Shown: piece after piece, positions 1 to 5,166 of the stretch
How positions within the stretch are numbered: position 1 is the first letter of the stretch
Layout: each line of letters opens with the position of its first letter
Origin: an uncultured Faecalibacterium sp.
GTDB lineage: Bacteria > Bacillota > Clostridia > Oscillospirales > Ruminococcaceae
DNA length: 5,166 nucleotides
Assembly (NCBI GenBank): GCA_937915335.1
Contig: CALDLZ010000442.1
Span: 1 to 5,166, forward strand
Direction of reading: 5' to 3'
Translations under genes and position numbers: made by a program
The notes under the pieces: model-generated
What the model saw: the letters and a program-made list of their open reading frames with translations, nothing else
The model's database searches: none
What the model was told of the DNA's origin: nothing

Positions 1-211
1 TTCCGATGTCGTGCATATAACCGGCGATTCGAGCAAGCTCAATGTCATGCTCCGGGTAACCAAATTTTTTCAGAATGTGCGCGGCAGTTTCCGCAACCCG
101 GACACAATGAGCCTGTGAGTGATCGGTATAGCCCAGCAGCCCCAGATTCTGATTGCCTTTTTTCAATAGTTCGTTGACTTCTTCGTTGTGCTTGATATCT
201 TTATAAGTCAT
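1..211 (-). CDS. HD-domain metal-dependent phosphohydrolase, N-terminal part (3' end outside window)
   Basis: The minus-strand frame opens at the ATG complementary to 209-211 and stays open to the window edge, giving 70 residues. It begins MTYKDIKHNEEVNELLKKG and resembles a common family of roughly 200-aa clostridial HD proteins. The first HD-superfamily metal ligand is H35, in the stretch TDHSQAHCVRVAETA (H31 is also present). The HD pair itself is H67-D68 in GYMHDIG at the cut edge. HD proteins are cytoplasmic, metal-dependent phosphomonoesterases or phosphodiesterases acting on nucleotides or related phosphates; the substrate here cannot be told. The start is supported by AAAGGA (complement of 223-228) about 10 nt upstream and by a promoter further upstream. 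It is transcribed divergently from ppk. The C-terminal half, with the remaining metal ligands, is not visible, so subfamily assignment is uncertain. Confidence 0.85.
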   Translation of the reverse strand, partial: MTYKDIKHNEEVNELLKKGNQNLGLLGYTDHSQAHCVRVAETAAHILKKFGYPEHDIELARIAGYMHDIG

Positions 212-255
212 GGTTTTATAGTCCTTTGTTCATTTGTTGAGGGAAAGCACTTATC

Positions 256-284
256 ATTGTAGGACACTTTTAGAACAGTTGCAA
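256..284 (-). promoter_or_regulatory. Sigma-A-type promoter for the HD-domain gene
   Basis: Read on the minus strand, TTGCAA (complement of 279-284) and TACAAT (complement of 256-261) are separated by exactly 17 bp. The -10 matches TATAAT at 5 of 6 positions and the -35 matches TTGACA at 4 of 6. The predicted transcript start near 249 leaves a leader of about 38 nt that includes the ribosome binding site. This is the best-spaced promoter in the window. Confidence 0.6.
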
Positions 285-293
285 TCAAATTGC
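281..293. repeat. Inverted repeat overlapping the HD-gene -35 box
   Basis: GCAAT-CAA-ATTGC is a perfect 5-bp inverted repeat with a 3-bp spacer. It overlaps the -35 element (279-284) of the minus-strand promoter, which is where an operator would sit. The arms are short and AT-rich, so chance is a serious alternative. Confidence 0.3.
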
Positions 294-315
294 GGTAAAA
301 TTTATGAGCCAGAAC

Positions 316-361
316 GATTTTACATTTTCCAGACACATCTCTGATTTTTGATTTTACATTT
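316..361 (+). promoter_or_regulatory. Repeated GATTTTACATTT element upstream of ppk (possible regulator site)
   Basis: The 12-mer GATTTTACATTT occurs twice, at 316-327 and 350-361, with a start-to-start distance of 34 bp, about three helical turns. Its core TTTACA fits the Gram-positive PhoP-box half-site TT(A/T/C)A(C/T)A. A degenerate CAGACA follows the first core at 330-335, an 11-bp step. The same 9-mer TTTACATTT recurs at 3566-3574 ahead of the phosphodiesterase operon. PhoP control of a polyphosphate gene would make sense, but that is inference. The repeat could also be UP-element-like AT-rich sequence. Confidence 0.35.
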
Positions 362-390
362 GCACAGTACAATAAAACTGTTTGTATTAT
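360..390 (+). promoter_or_regulatory. Candidate ppk promoter
   Basis: TATTAT at 385-390 (5 of 6 to TATAAT) lies 19 bp downstream of TTGCAC at 360-365, a weak and slightly over-spaced -35. An alternative -10 is TACAAT at 368-373, whose nearest -35-like hexamer, TTGATT at 348-353, is only 14 bp away. Neither pair is ideal, which would fit a promoter that needs an activator. With TATTAT the transcript would start near 397, just ahead of the ribosome binding site. Confidence 0.3.
364..381. repeat. Small inverted repeat in the ppk promoter region
   Basis: ACAGT (364-368) and ACTGT (377-381) form a perfect 5-bp inverted repeat with an 8-bp spacer, between the two candidate -10 boxes. It could be an operator or simply chance; no other support is visible. 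Confidence 0.2.
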
Positions 391-417
391 GCGATCCGTT
401 GCATTCTGGTCAGAGAA

Positions 418-428
418 AAGGAAGAGGA
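418..428 (+). promoter_or_regulatory. Ribosome binding site that fixes the ppk start
   Basis: The purine run AAGGAAGAGGA ends just before the ATG at 431. AAGGA at 418-422 is 8 nt from that ATG, a normal spacing. The in-frame upstream ATG at 389 has no comparable site and would add 14 residues unlike the family, so 431 is preferred. Confidence 0.75.
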
Positions 429-430
429 AT

Positions 431-2497
431 ATGGAAAATACTTATCACTGCTATGCCAATCGTGAACTTTCGTGGCTGCGGTTCAATGAGCGCGTTCTGG
501 AAGAAGCGGAAGATTCTCGTCTACCCCTGTGTGAACGTCTGAGTTTCTTGTCGATTTTCCAGAGCAATCTGGATGAATTTTTTATGGTGCGTATCGGAAG
601 CCTGCAGGATCAGATGCTTCTGGACAAAAACGCACGGGAAAATAAAACCAATATGACCAGTGGTGAACAAATTGACGCCGCGATGACCTTTATCCACAAA
701 CTGACCGCCCGTCGGGATGCTGCCTACAATGGTCTGCTGGAACACCTTTCGGAGCAGGGCATCCGTCTGCTGGACTTTGCACACATGGAGGAAGAAAGCC
801 GCGTGGAACTGGAAAAGCTTTTCCGGCAGGACTACCTGCCGCTGCTGTCCAGTTTCATTATCAGTAAAAAGCAGGCATTTCCGTTCCTGAAAAACAAGGG
901 AATCTATGCTGTGGCGGTGCTGAGCACCAAGGCAGAAAAGAAGAAAATCGGCATCGTGCCCTGTGGCGGTGAGATTTTTTCTCGGTTGGTGCCTGTGCCA
1001 GGCCGCACCGGCTGCTTTATCCTGTCGGAGGAGCTGATCCTGCATTTTCTGCCCCTGCTCTACAAGGGTTACAAAGTCAGCAGCAAAACGCTGGCCCGCA
1101 TCACCCGCAATGCGGATATCGATGCCGATCTGATCTATGACGAAGATCTGAACTACCGCGACCACATGGCCGAGGTGGTGAAGAAACGCAAGAAACTGGC
1201 TCCCGTCCGTCTGGAACTGAGCCGTGAAATCGATGAAGAAATCATTCAGTCTCTGTGCAAGAATCTGAAACTGGATCCCAAGCGGGTGTTTGAATATGAT
1301 TCTCCGCTGGATCACTCTTTCCTGTTCCAGATTCAGGACCAGCTGCGCAGCCACACGGATCTGTTCTTTGCGCCCCGCCATCCGCAGCCTAGCCCTGCAC
1401 TGGACGAGCGCAAGCCCATTATCCCGCAGATCATGGAAGAGGATAAGTTGCTCCACTATCCGTATGAGAGCATCCGTCCGTTCCTGCAGCTGCTGCATGA
1501 AGCGGCCTGTGACCCGGATGTGGTTTCCATCAAGATGACCTTGTACCGCCTTGCCAATCACAGTAAGGTGGTGGATGCATTGGTGGAAGCTGCCGAGAAT
1601 GGCAAGCAGGTGGACGTTCTGGTGGAACTGAAAGCGCGCTTTGATGAGGAAAACAACATCGAGTGGTCCCGTCTGCTGGAGCGGGCAGGCTGCCATGTGG
1701 TGTATGGCATTGAGGGACTGAAAGTCCACTCCAAGCTCTGCCTGATTACCCGAAAGACAAAAGACGGAATCTCTTTTATCACCCAGATCGGCACCGGAAA
1801 CTACAACGAAAAAACCAGCCGTCTGTATACCGACCTTTCCTTCCTGACAGCTTCCAAGGAAATCGGTCTGGAAGCAACTGAAGTTTTTCGTGCACTGGAT
1901 CAGGGCGAGACGGTGGATTCGGTCAAAAATCTGCTGGTGGCACCACACTGCCTGCAGAACCGTCTGCTGAATTTGATGGATGGCGAAATTGAAGCCGCTG
2001 CCCGCGGTGAGGGCGGATATATCGGTATCAAGATCAACAGCCTGACTGATAAGGTCCTCATCAACAAGCTTATCGAAGCCAGTCAGGCAGGTGTCCACAT
2101 CGATATGGTGGTGCGCGGCATCTGCTGCCTGCGGGCGGGGGTCCCGGATGAAACAGACAACATCCACATCATCAGCATCGTGGGACGCTATCTGGAACAC
2201 TCCCGCATCTACATTTTCGGGCGGGGTGAGCGTGCTCGGTATTACATCGGTTCGGCAGACTGGATGACTCGTTCCACCCTCCGCCGTGTGGAGATCGCAG
2301 CACCGGTCACAGCTCCGGCCCTGAAAGCACGCCTGCAGCACATCTTCGATACAATGCTGGCTGACAACTGCAATGCCCGTGTACAACAGCCGGATGGCAG
2401 CTATGTCCGCCGGATGCCCGGTGCCGATGCTGTGGATTGTCAGGCACAGTTTTACGAAGAAACTTATCAGGCGAATGTTCACTCCAGTCTGGAATGA
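431..2497 (+). CDS. ppk: Polyphosphate kinase PPK1
   Basis: PPK1 reversibly transfers the ATP gamma-phosphate onto inorganic polyphosphate; the family acts as a membrane-associated oligomer. The 688 residues match the family length (about 690 in E. coli). The N-terminal domain starts NRELSWLRFNERVLEEAED and contains QSNLDEFFMVR. It is followed by the head domain (roughly 110-315) and two phospholipase-D-like C-terminal domains (roughly 320-500 and 505-688). H433 in GLKVHSKL matches the phosphohistidine (E. coli H435), and H590 in YLEHSRIYIFG matches the second active-site His (H592). R373 in TLYRLAN and R403 in ELKARFDEE match the phosphate-binding arginines. GTGNYNEKTSRLYTDLSFLTA-type and SADWMTR motifs are intact. 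One oddity is Q452 where E. coli has H454. It diverges from an HD phosphohydrolase gene and is probably monocistronic: ppx is not in view and no strong terminator follows. Identity is near certain. Confidence 0.98.
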   Translation: MENTYHCYANRELSWLRFNERVLEEAEDSRLPLCERLSFLSIFQSNLDEFFMVRIGSLQDQMLLDKNARENKTNMTSGEQIDAAMTFIHKLTARRDAAYNGLLEHLSEQGIRLLDFAHMEEESRVELEKLFRQDYLPLLSSFIISKKQAFPFLKNKGIYAVAVLSTKAEKKKIGIVPCGGEIFSRLVPVPGRTGCFILSEELILHFLPLLYKGYKVSSKTLARITRNADIDADLIYDEDLNYRDHMAEVVKKRKKLAPVRLELSREIDEEIIQSLCKNLKLDPKRVFEYDSPLDHSFLFQIQDQLRSHTDLFFAPRHPQPSPALDERKPIIPQIMEEDKLLHYPYESIRPFLQLLHEAACDPDVVSIKMTLYRLANHSKVVDALVEAAENGKQVDVLVELKARFDEENNIEWSRLLERAGCHVVYGIEGLKVHSKLCLITRKTKDGISFITQIGTGNYNEKTSRLYTDLSFLTASKEIGLEATEVFRALDQGETVDSVKNLLVAPHCLQNRLLNLMDGEIEAAARGEGGYIGIKINSLTDKVLINKLIEASQAGVHIDMVVRGICCLRAGVPDETDNIHIISIVGRYLEHSRIYIFGRGERARYYIGSADWMTRSTLRRVEIAAPVTAPALKARLQHIFDTMLADNCNARVQQPDGSYVRRMPGADAVDCQAQFYEETYQANVHSSLE

Positions 2498-2523
2498 GAT
2501 GCATCCGGATTTCACATGGATTT

Positions 2524-2538
2524 GACCGTAGCACGGTT
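2524..2538 (+). other. Small hairpin downstream of ppk
   Basis: ACCGT (2525-2529) and ACGGT (2533-2537) pair around an AGC triloop, with a possible G-U pair at the base (2524/2538). Only TTTG follows, with no real T-run, so this is at best a weak terminator. It could equally be an operator upstream of the kinase gene. Confidence 0.25.
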
Positions 2539-2559
2539 TGCAATACATAACTTTGGTCG

Positions 2560-2585
2560 TTGCCAGAATAGTTTCGCGATATAAT
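2560..2585 (+). promoter_or_regulatory. Candidate promoter of the PfkB-family kinase gene
   Basis: A perfect TATAAT lies at 2580-2585, 36 bp before the start codon, giving a leader of about 30 nt. The -35 is unclear. TTGCCA at 2560-2565 is only 14 bp away and TTGGTC at 2553-2558 is 21 bp away. The consensus -10 with a badly spaced -35 suggests an activator or a moderate promoter. It separates this gene's transcription from ppk. Confidence 0.5.
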
Positions 2586-2607
2586 ACTATTTGATTGGAA
2601 ACAAAGC

Positions 2608-2614
2608 AGAGGAG
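2608..2614 (+). promoter_or_regulatory. Ribosome binding site that fixes the kinase start
   Basis: AGAGGAG lies 7 nt before the ATG at 2622. It falls inside the longer reading frame that would begin at TTG 2595, so the ATG is the real start. Confidence 0.8.
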
Positions 2615-2621
2615 AACGATT

Positions 2622-3497
2622 ATGAAAAAGGATTATGATGTGCTTGTTATTGGGCCGATTTCGCTGGATGAAAATATTGATTATCAGGGAAATATCCGCC
2701 GAGAAATTGGTGGCGCAGTAGTAGCTTCTGGATTTGCAGCTGCGCGTAGTGGTGCGCATACAGCAATCTTTACAAAGCTCAATCCCAAGGATGCGGACGT
2801 AGAACAGCGGTTTTCCGGCTCCGGTGCAGATATTTACTGGAAGCCTTCCCACAAGACCTGCTCTATCCGCAACCAATATTTCACGGCGGATAAAGAAAAA
2901 CGGGCCTGCACTTCCATGGGGGTGTGTGATTCTTTCCGCTTTGAAGAACTGCCAGAGGTAAATCCGGCAATTTACCACTTTGCCGGTCTGGTTTACGGTG
3001 ACTTCGATGGAGAACTGTTTGCAAAGGCCGCGGAACACGGAAAAGTGGCGGTAGATGTGCAGTGTCTTCTGCGGCATGTGGAGCCGGATAAGACCATGGC
3101 CTTTCGCGATTGGGAGGAAAAGAAGAAGTACCTGCCGCTCATCGACTACCTCAAGACCGATGCCGCCGAGGCGGAAATTTTAACGGGTCTGACAGACCGT
3201 TTCGAAGCGGCAAAACAGCTGCACAGTTGGGGCGCAAAGGAAGTGCTCATCACCCACAACACGGAAGTTCTGGCCTATGACGGCTGCAAAATTTATACCT
3301 GCCCCATCCGGGCGCGCAACCTTTCGGGACGCACCGGCCGGGGCGATACAACCTTTGCAGGGTACATTACAGAGCGGCAGCACGCTGATATTGAACAGGC
3401 ACTGCTGTACTGCACAGCTTTGGTTTCACTGAAAATGGAAACACCGGGGCCATTCAAGGGAACGCGGCAGGATTACATCGAGCAATTTTATAAATAA
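2622..3497 (+). CDS. PfkB/ribokinase-family carbohydrate or nucleoside kinase, substrate unknown
   Basis: The family transfers the ATP gamma-phosphate to a hydroxymethyl group of a sugar, polyol or nucleoside in the cytoplasm. The protein has 291 residues, within the usual 290-330. The N-terminal strand DYDVLVIGPISLDENIDY is followed by the first PfkB signature region, GGAVVASGFAAARSGA (30-45), which lacks the usual Asn of GGN. DVQ at 145-147 and LKTDAAEAEILTG (K178, E183) occupy the places of the family's D-x-N and N-x-x-E motifs. The second signature is TGRGDTTFAGY at 238-248; D242 is the expected catalytic base, but Arg240 replaces the usual Ala of GAGD. No signal peptide or membrane segment is visible. 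The gene has its own -10 box and a strong terminator, so it is probably monocistronic, although it sits between ppk and a phosphodiesterase/ABC-transporter operon. I cannot name the substrate; inositol, sugar or nucleoside kinases are all possible. Family assignment is solid. Confidence 0.9.
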   Translation: MKKDYDVLVIGPISLDENIDYQGNIRREIGGAVVASGFAAARSGAHTAIFTKLNPKDADVEQRFSGSGADIYWKPSHKTCSIRNQYFTADKEKRACTSMGVCDSFRFEELPEVNPAIYHFAGLVYGDFDGELFAKAAEHGKVAVDVQCLLRHVEPDKTMAFRDWEEKKKYLPLIDYLKTDAAEAEILTGLTDRFEAAKQLHSWGAKEVLITHNTEVLAYDGCKIYTCPIRARNLSGRTGRGDTTFAGYITERQHADIEQALLYCTALVSLKMETPGPFKGTRQDYIEQFYK

Positions 3498-3503
3498 GCT
3501 TTT

Positions 3504-3542
3504 TCTCCACTGGGTCGGTCGATCTTGTGGAGATTTTTATTT
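3504..3542 (+). terminator. Rho-independent terminator after the PfkB-family gene
   Basis: TCTCCAC (3504-3510) pairs with GTGGAGA (3527-3533). After one T-T mismatch, GGGTC (3512-3516) pairs with GATCT (3521-3525), including two G-U pairs, around a GGTC tetraloop. TTTTTATTT follows at 3534-3542. It starts 7 nt after the stop codon and should insulate the downstream operon. Confidence 0.85.
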
Positions 3543-3552
3543 GCAGAAAGTC

Positions 3553-3562
3553 TTGTATACAA
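3553..3562. repeat. Perfect 10-bp palindrome between the kinase and phosphodiesterase genes
   Basis: TTGTATACAA reads identically on both strands. It lies just after the terminator and just before the TTTACATTT element. It could be a repressor half-site pair or a chance AT-rich palindrome. Confidence 0.25.
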
Positions 3563-3565
3563 TCC

Positions 3566-3608
3566 TTTACATTTCGTCAAATGAGTTTACGGACAATTTA
3601 CCAGAACA
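3566..3608 (+). promoter_or_regulatory. TTTAC direct repeats upstream of the phosphodiesterase operon (PhoP-box-like)
   Basis: TTTACATTT at 3566-3574 repeats the element found twice upstream of ppk. It is followed by TTTACG (3586-3591) and TTTACC (3597-3602), exactly 11 bp apart. The units TTTACGGACAA and TTTACCAGAACA form an imperfect tandem repeat. Gram-positive PhoP boxes are TT(A/T/C)A(C/T)A direct repeats at about 11-bp spacing, and the match here is partial. The block sits about 45-80 bp upstream of the candidate -10, plausible for an activator. The regulator identity is inference. Confidence 0.4.
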
Positions 3609-3610
3609 TT

Positions 3611-3622
3611 CCATAGGTATGG
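3611..3622. repeat. Small inverted repeat CCATA-GG-TATGG
   Basis: A perfect 5-bp inverted repeat with a 2-bp spacer lies between the TTTAC repeats and the candidate -10 box at 3646, roughly where a -35 region would be expected or just upstream of it. It could be an operator for the phosphodiesterase/ABC operon; nothing further supports it. Confidence 0.25.
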
Positions 3623-3645
3623 TAGAAGAAAAAGGTGAAAAAAGT

Positions 3646-3651
3646 TATACT
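3646..3651 (+). promoter_or_regulatory. Candidate -10 box of the phosphodiesterase/ABC operon
   Basis: TATACT matches TATAAT at 5 of 6 positions and would start transcription near 3658, about 40 nt before the GTG start. No -35-like hexamer is found at the proper distance (3623-3628 reads TAGAAG), so activator dependence is possible. Confidence 0.35.
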
Positions 3652-3698
3652 TTATGAGCATTGAGAAGCAGCTTGCACAAAAGAAAAGGTGATTTTTT

Positions 3699-4376
3699 GT
3701 GAAAATAACGGCACATTCTGGTTGTGATGATACACCGATGAACAGCAGAGCCTATTTGGAACATGCTGTGCAGATTCCAGTGGATGCACTGGAAATCGAT
3801 ATCCGCCGCGCGGCAGATGGAACACTGATTCTGACTCACGATGCAGCGGATGACGGAAGCCAACTCCTGCTGGAAGATGCGTTTGCAATCATTGCACCGA
3901 GCGGCCTCAGCGTGAACTGTGACCTGAAAGAGTATCGGTTGGAAAAAGACGTGCTGACGCTGGCACGGGCGGCAGGCATCGCAAAGGAACGTATCCTGTT
4001 TTCCGGTTCGGTTTGGACTTATGAGGCTGGAGAATGGCCGAACTATCTGGATCCCACACAGATCTATTTGAACATTGAAGAACTAGACCATCACATTTAT
4101 GACCCACTGGAGAAAGGCGAATTGCCAGAGCAGCAGAATCTGGAAAAAGCTGTCCAACTGTGTGTTGAAACTGGATGTAAAGTAATCAATGTGAATTTCC
4201 GTATTTGCACACCGGCGTTTATGGCCTGCTGTGCAGAGCATGGAATCGGCGTGTCGGAATGGACACCCAGTACAGAAGAAGATTTGAAAAAGGCTGTGGT
4301 GTTCGGGCCGGTGAATATCACCAGCCGCCGTCCGATGCTGGCAAAGCAGATTGCTGCCCAAACGGCAGAAAGGTGA
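3699..4376 (+). CDS. GDPD-like (glycerophosphodiester phosphodiesterase family) cytoplasmic phosphodiesterase
   Basis: GDPD-family enzymes are metal-dependent TIM-barrel hydrolases that cut glycerophosphodiesters to glycerol-3-phosphate and an alcohol. The protein has 225 residues, normal for a single-domain GDPD, with no signal peptide. It starts at GTG 3699, with AAAGGTG at 3685-3691, 7 nt upstream. The N-terminus carries H6 in AHSGCDDTPMNS (usual form HRGxxxxxPENT), then ALEIDIRRAADGTLILTHD, giving E32, D34 and H47-D48. These are the expected metal ligands and the second catalytic His. CDLK (D75, K77) replaces the usual E-x-K. The C-terminus has GVSEWTPS and ITSRRP where the family usually has GxxVxxWTxN and TDxP. 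Substitutions at several signature positions suggest a divergent subfamily with a changed substrate. It is translationally close to the downstream ABC permease (4-bp gap), which argues that a phosphodiester is imported and then hydrolysed. Fold assignment is good; substrate unknown. Confidence 0.85.
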   Translation: MKITAHSGCDDTPMNSRAYLEHAVQIPVDALEIDIRRAADGTLILTHDAADDGSQLLLEDAFAIIAPSGLSVNCDLKEYRLEKDVLTLARAAGIAKERILFSGSVWTYEAGEWPNYLDPTQIYLNIEELDHHIYDPLEKGELPEQQNLEKAVQLCVETGCKVINVNFRICTPAFMACCAEHGIGVSEWTPSTEEDLKKAVVFGPVNITSRRPMLAKQIAAQTAER

Positions 4377-4380
4377 AATT

Positions 4381-5166
4381 ATGTTCAAATATCTCAACCC
4401 ACGACGCTTTTACCATGCGGTAGGCAAAAAGAACTTCTGGGAGTTCGTGCTGCTGGCGGTGTTCGTGCTGTTTTTCTATGGACCACTGATCAACATGGTA
4501 ATGCTGGCCTTTGCAGATACCTACGATGTGCCTGCAGTGCTGCCACAGCAGTGGGGCGTCAAGTGGTGGCAGTTTGTGTTTGCCCAGAAAGATTTGGTTT
4601 CCAGTATGGTGCAGTCGTTCGTGGTGGCTATTCTGACCACGACTATCTCCATGGTGGTGTGTATTCCGGCGGCGTATTCCATTGCCCGATTCAAGTTTCC
4701 GGGCCGTAAGGGATTTATGCTCAGCTTCCTTCTGACAAACGCTTTCCCCAAGCTGGGTATTTACACATCCATCGCTATTTTGTTCTATAAGTACAACCTG
4801 ATGGGAACGCTGACTGGTGTCATCATTATCCACATGATCAACAGTATGATGTTCATGGTCTGGCTTCCTGCTTCGGCTTTCCGCTCGGTTCATCGCCAGC
4901 AGGAAGAAGCAGCTCGCGATGTGGGCGCTGGCCCAGTGCGGACCTTCTTCAAAATCAGTTTCCCGCTGGCTATGCCGGGTATCGCAGTGGCTGCGCTCTA
5001 TACCTTCTTGGGCAGCATGGAAGAAGCACAGGGCACCATGCTGGTGGGTCTTGGCCGCATCAAGACGATGCCTGTGCAGATGTACGGTATTATTCTGGAT
5101 TATCCCGGTCAGGCGGGTGCAGTGTTTGCACTGCTTCTGATCATTCCTTCGGCGATTTTGATCTTC
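4381..5166 (+). CDS. ABC-transporter permease (binding-protein-dependent importer type), 3' end outside window
   Basis: This is an inner-membrane subunit of an ABC importer. The frame runs open from ATG 4381 to the window edge, giving 262 residues. Hydrophobic segments lie roughly at 21-45, 74-102, 112-136, 140-166, 191-212 and from 245 on, fitting the six-helix MetI/PotC-type permease fold. The cytoplasmic EAA loop that docks on the ATPase is clear at 176-196: E176-A177-A178 with G182, in EEAARDVGAGPVRTFFKIS followed by FPLAMPG. The ribosome binding site (AAAGG at 4369-4373) lies inside the end of the phosphodiesterase gene, so the two are almost certainly co-transcribed and perhaps translationally coupled. 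The sequence resembles permeases of the spermidine/putrescine, iron and 2-aminoethylphosphonate groups, but substrate cannot be read from a permease. The ATPase, second permease and binding protein presumably lie to the right. Confidence 0.92.
   Translation, partial: MFKYLNPRRFYHAVGKKNFWEFVLLAVFVLFFYGPLINMVMLAFADTYDVPAVLPQQWGVKWWQFVFAQKDLVSSMVQSFVVAILTTTISMVVCIPAAYSIARFKFPGRKGFMLSFLLTNAFPKLGIYTSIAILFYKYNLMGTLTGVIIIHMINSMMFMVWLPASAFRSVHRQQEEAARDVGAGPVRTFFKISFPLAMPGIAVAALYTFLGSMEEAQGTMLVGLGRIKTMPVQMYGIILDYPGQAGAVFALLLIIPSAILIF

Noticed and set aside
389..430. An upstream in-frame ATG that would extend PPK by 14 residues
   Set aside because: The extra residues do not look like the PPK N-terminus, and the strong ribosome binding site lies inside this stretch, pointing to ATG 431.
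348..542. A 64-codon plus-strand open frame overlapping the start of ppk
   Set aside because: It lacks a ribosome binding site, overlaps the ppk promoter and N-terminus in another frame, and shows no recognisable domain.
2524..2538. The hairpin after ppk as a true intrinsic terminator
   Set aside because: The stem is only 5 bp and is followed by TTTGCAAT rather than a T-run, so it is listed only as a hairpin of uncertain role.
521..2548. A 675-codon open frame on the minus strand opposite nearly all of ppk
   Set aside because: Its codons align exactly with the ppk codons, so it would be closed only by TTA, CTA or TCA codons in ppk. The gene avoids these because of its codon bias (its left end is a ppk CTA at 521-523). 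The translation matches no family I recognise and has no ribosome binding site.
2595..2621. A TTG start that would extend the PfkB-family kinase by 9 residues
   Set aside because: AGAGGAG at 2608-2614 is ideally placed for ATG 2622 and is inside the extension. The TATAAT at 2580-2585 would also put the transcript start too close to this TTG.
2307..3077. A 256-codon minus-strand open frame spanning the ppk end and kinase start
   Set aside because: It overlaps two clear genes and crosses the promoter region. Its translation is low-complexity antisense-like and resembles no family.
4318..4893. A 191-codon minus-strand open frame opposite the permease
   Set aside because: Its translation is rich in His, Gln and Asn, typical of the antisense of a membrane-protein gene. 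The plus strand encodes an unmistakable ABC permease with the EAA loop.

Overview
The window looks like chromosomal DNA from a Gram-positive gut-type clostridium. Oscillospiraceae/Ruminococcaceae, the Faecalibacterium–Subdoligranulum group, is my best guess. This is inferred from the moderate GC content, strong AGGAG-type ribosome binding sites, short AT-rich intergenic gaps and the flavour of the proteins; no rRNA or other phylogenetic marker is present. I see no mobile element, CRISPR array, tRNA or rRNA.

Layout. At the left edge a minus-strand HD-domain phosphohydrolase is cut by the window end, so only its N-terminal 70 residues are visible. It diverges from polyphosphate kinase (ppk, 688 aa, complete) across a 219-bp intergenic region that holds a good minus-strand promoter and a repeated TTTACATTT element. 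After ppk comes a 124-bp gap with a consensus TATAAT, then a PfkB/ribokinase-family kinase (291 aa) that ends in a convincing Rho-independent terminator. A second, 201-bp, regulatory gap follows. It carries another TTTACATTT, two TTTAC half-sites 11 bp apart and two small palindromes. Then a GTG-started, GDPD-like cytoplasmic phosphodiesterase (225 aa) is followed, after only 4 bp, by an ABC-transporter inner-membrane permease that runs off the right end (262 aa visible). The last two are clearly one operon. Every gap is under 300 bp.

How the genes may work together. PPK1 stores phosphate as polyphosphate. The downstream operon looks built to import a small molecule and hydrolyse a phosphodiester bond in the cytoplasm. 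The PfkB kinase, with its own promoter and terminator, could phosphorylate a released polyol, sugar or nucleoside. Sequence elements shared upstream of ppk and of the phosphodiesterase operon loosely resemble a Gram-positive PhoP box, so a common phosphate-starvation control is a testable idea, not a demonstrated fact. The most interesting unresolved points are the atypical GDPD and PfkB active-site signatures and the unknown substrate of the ABC transporter. I did not find an obviously new type of system.
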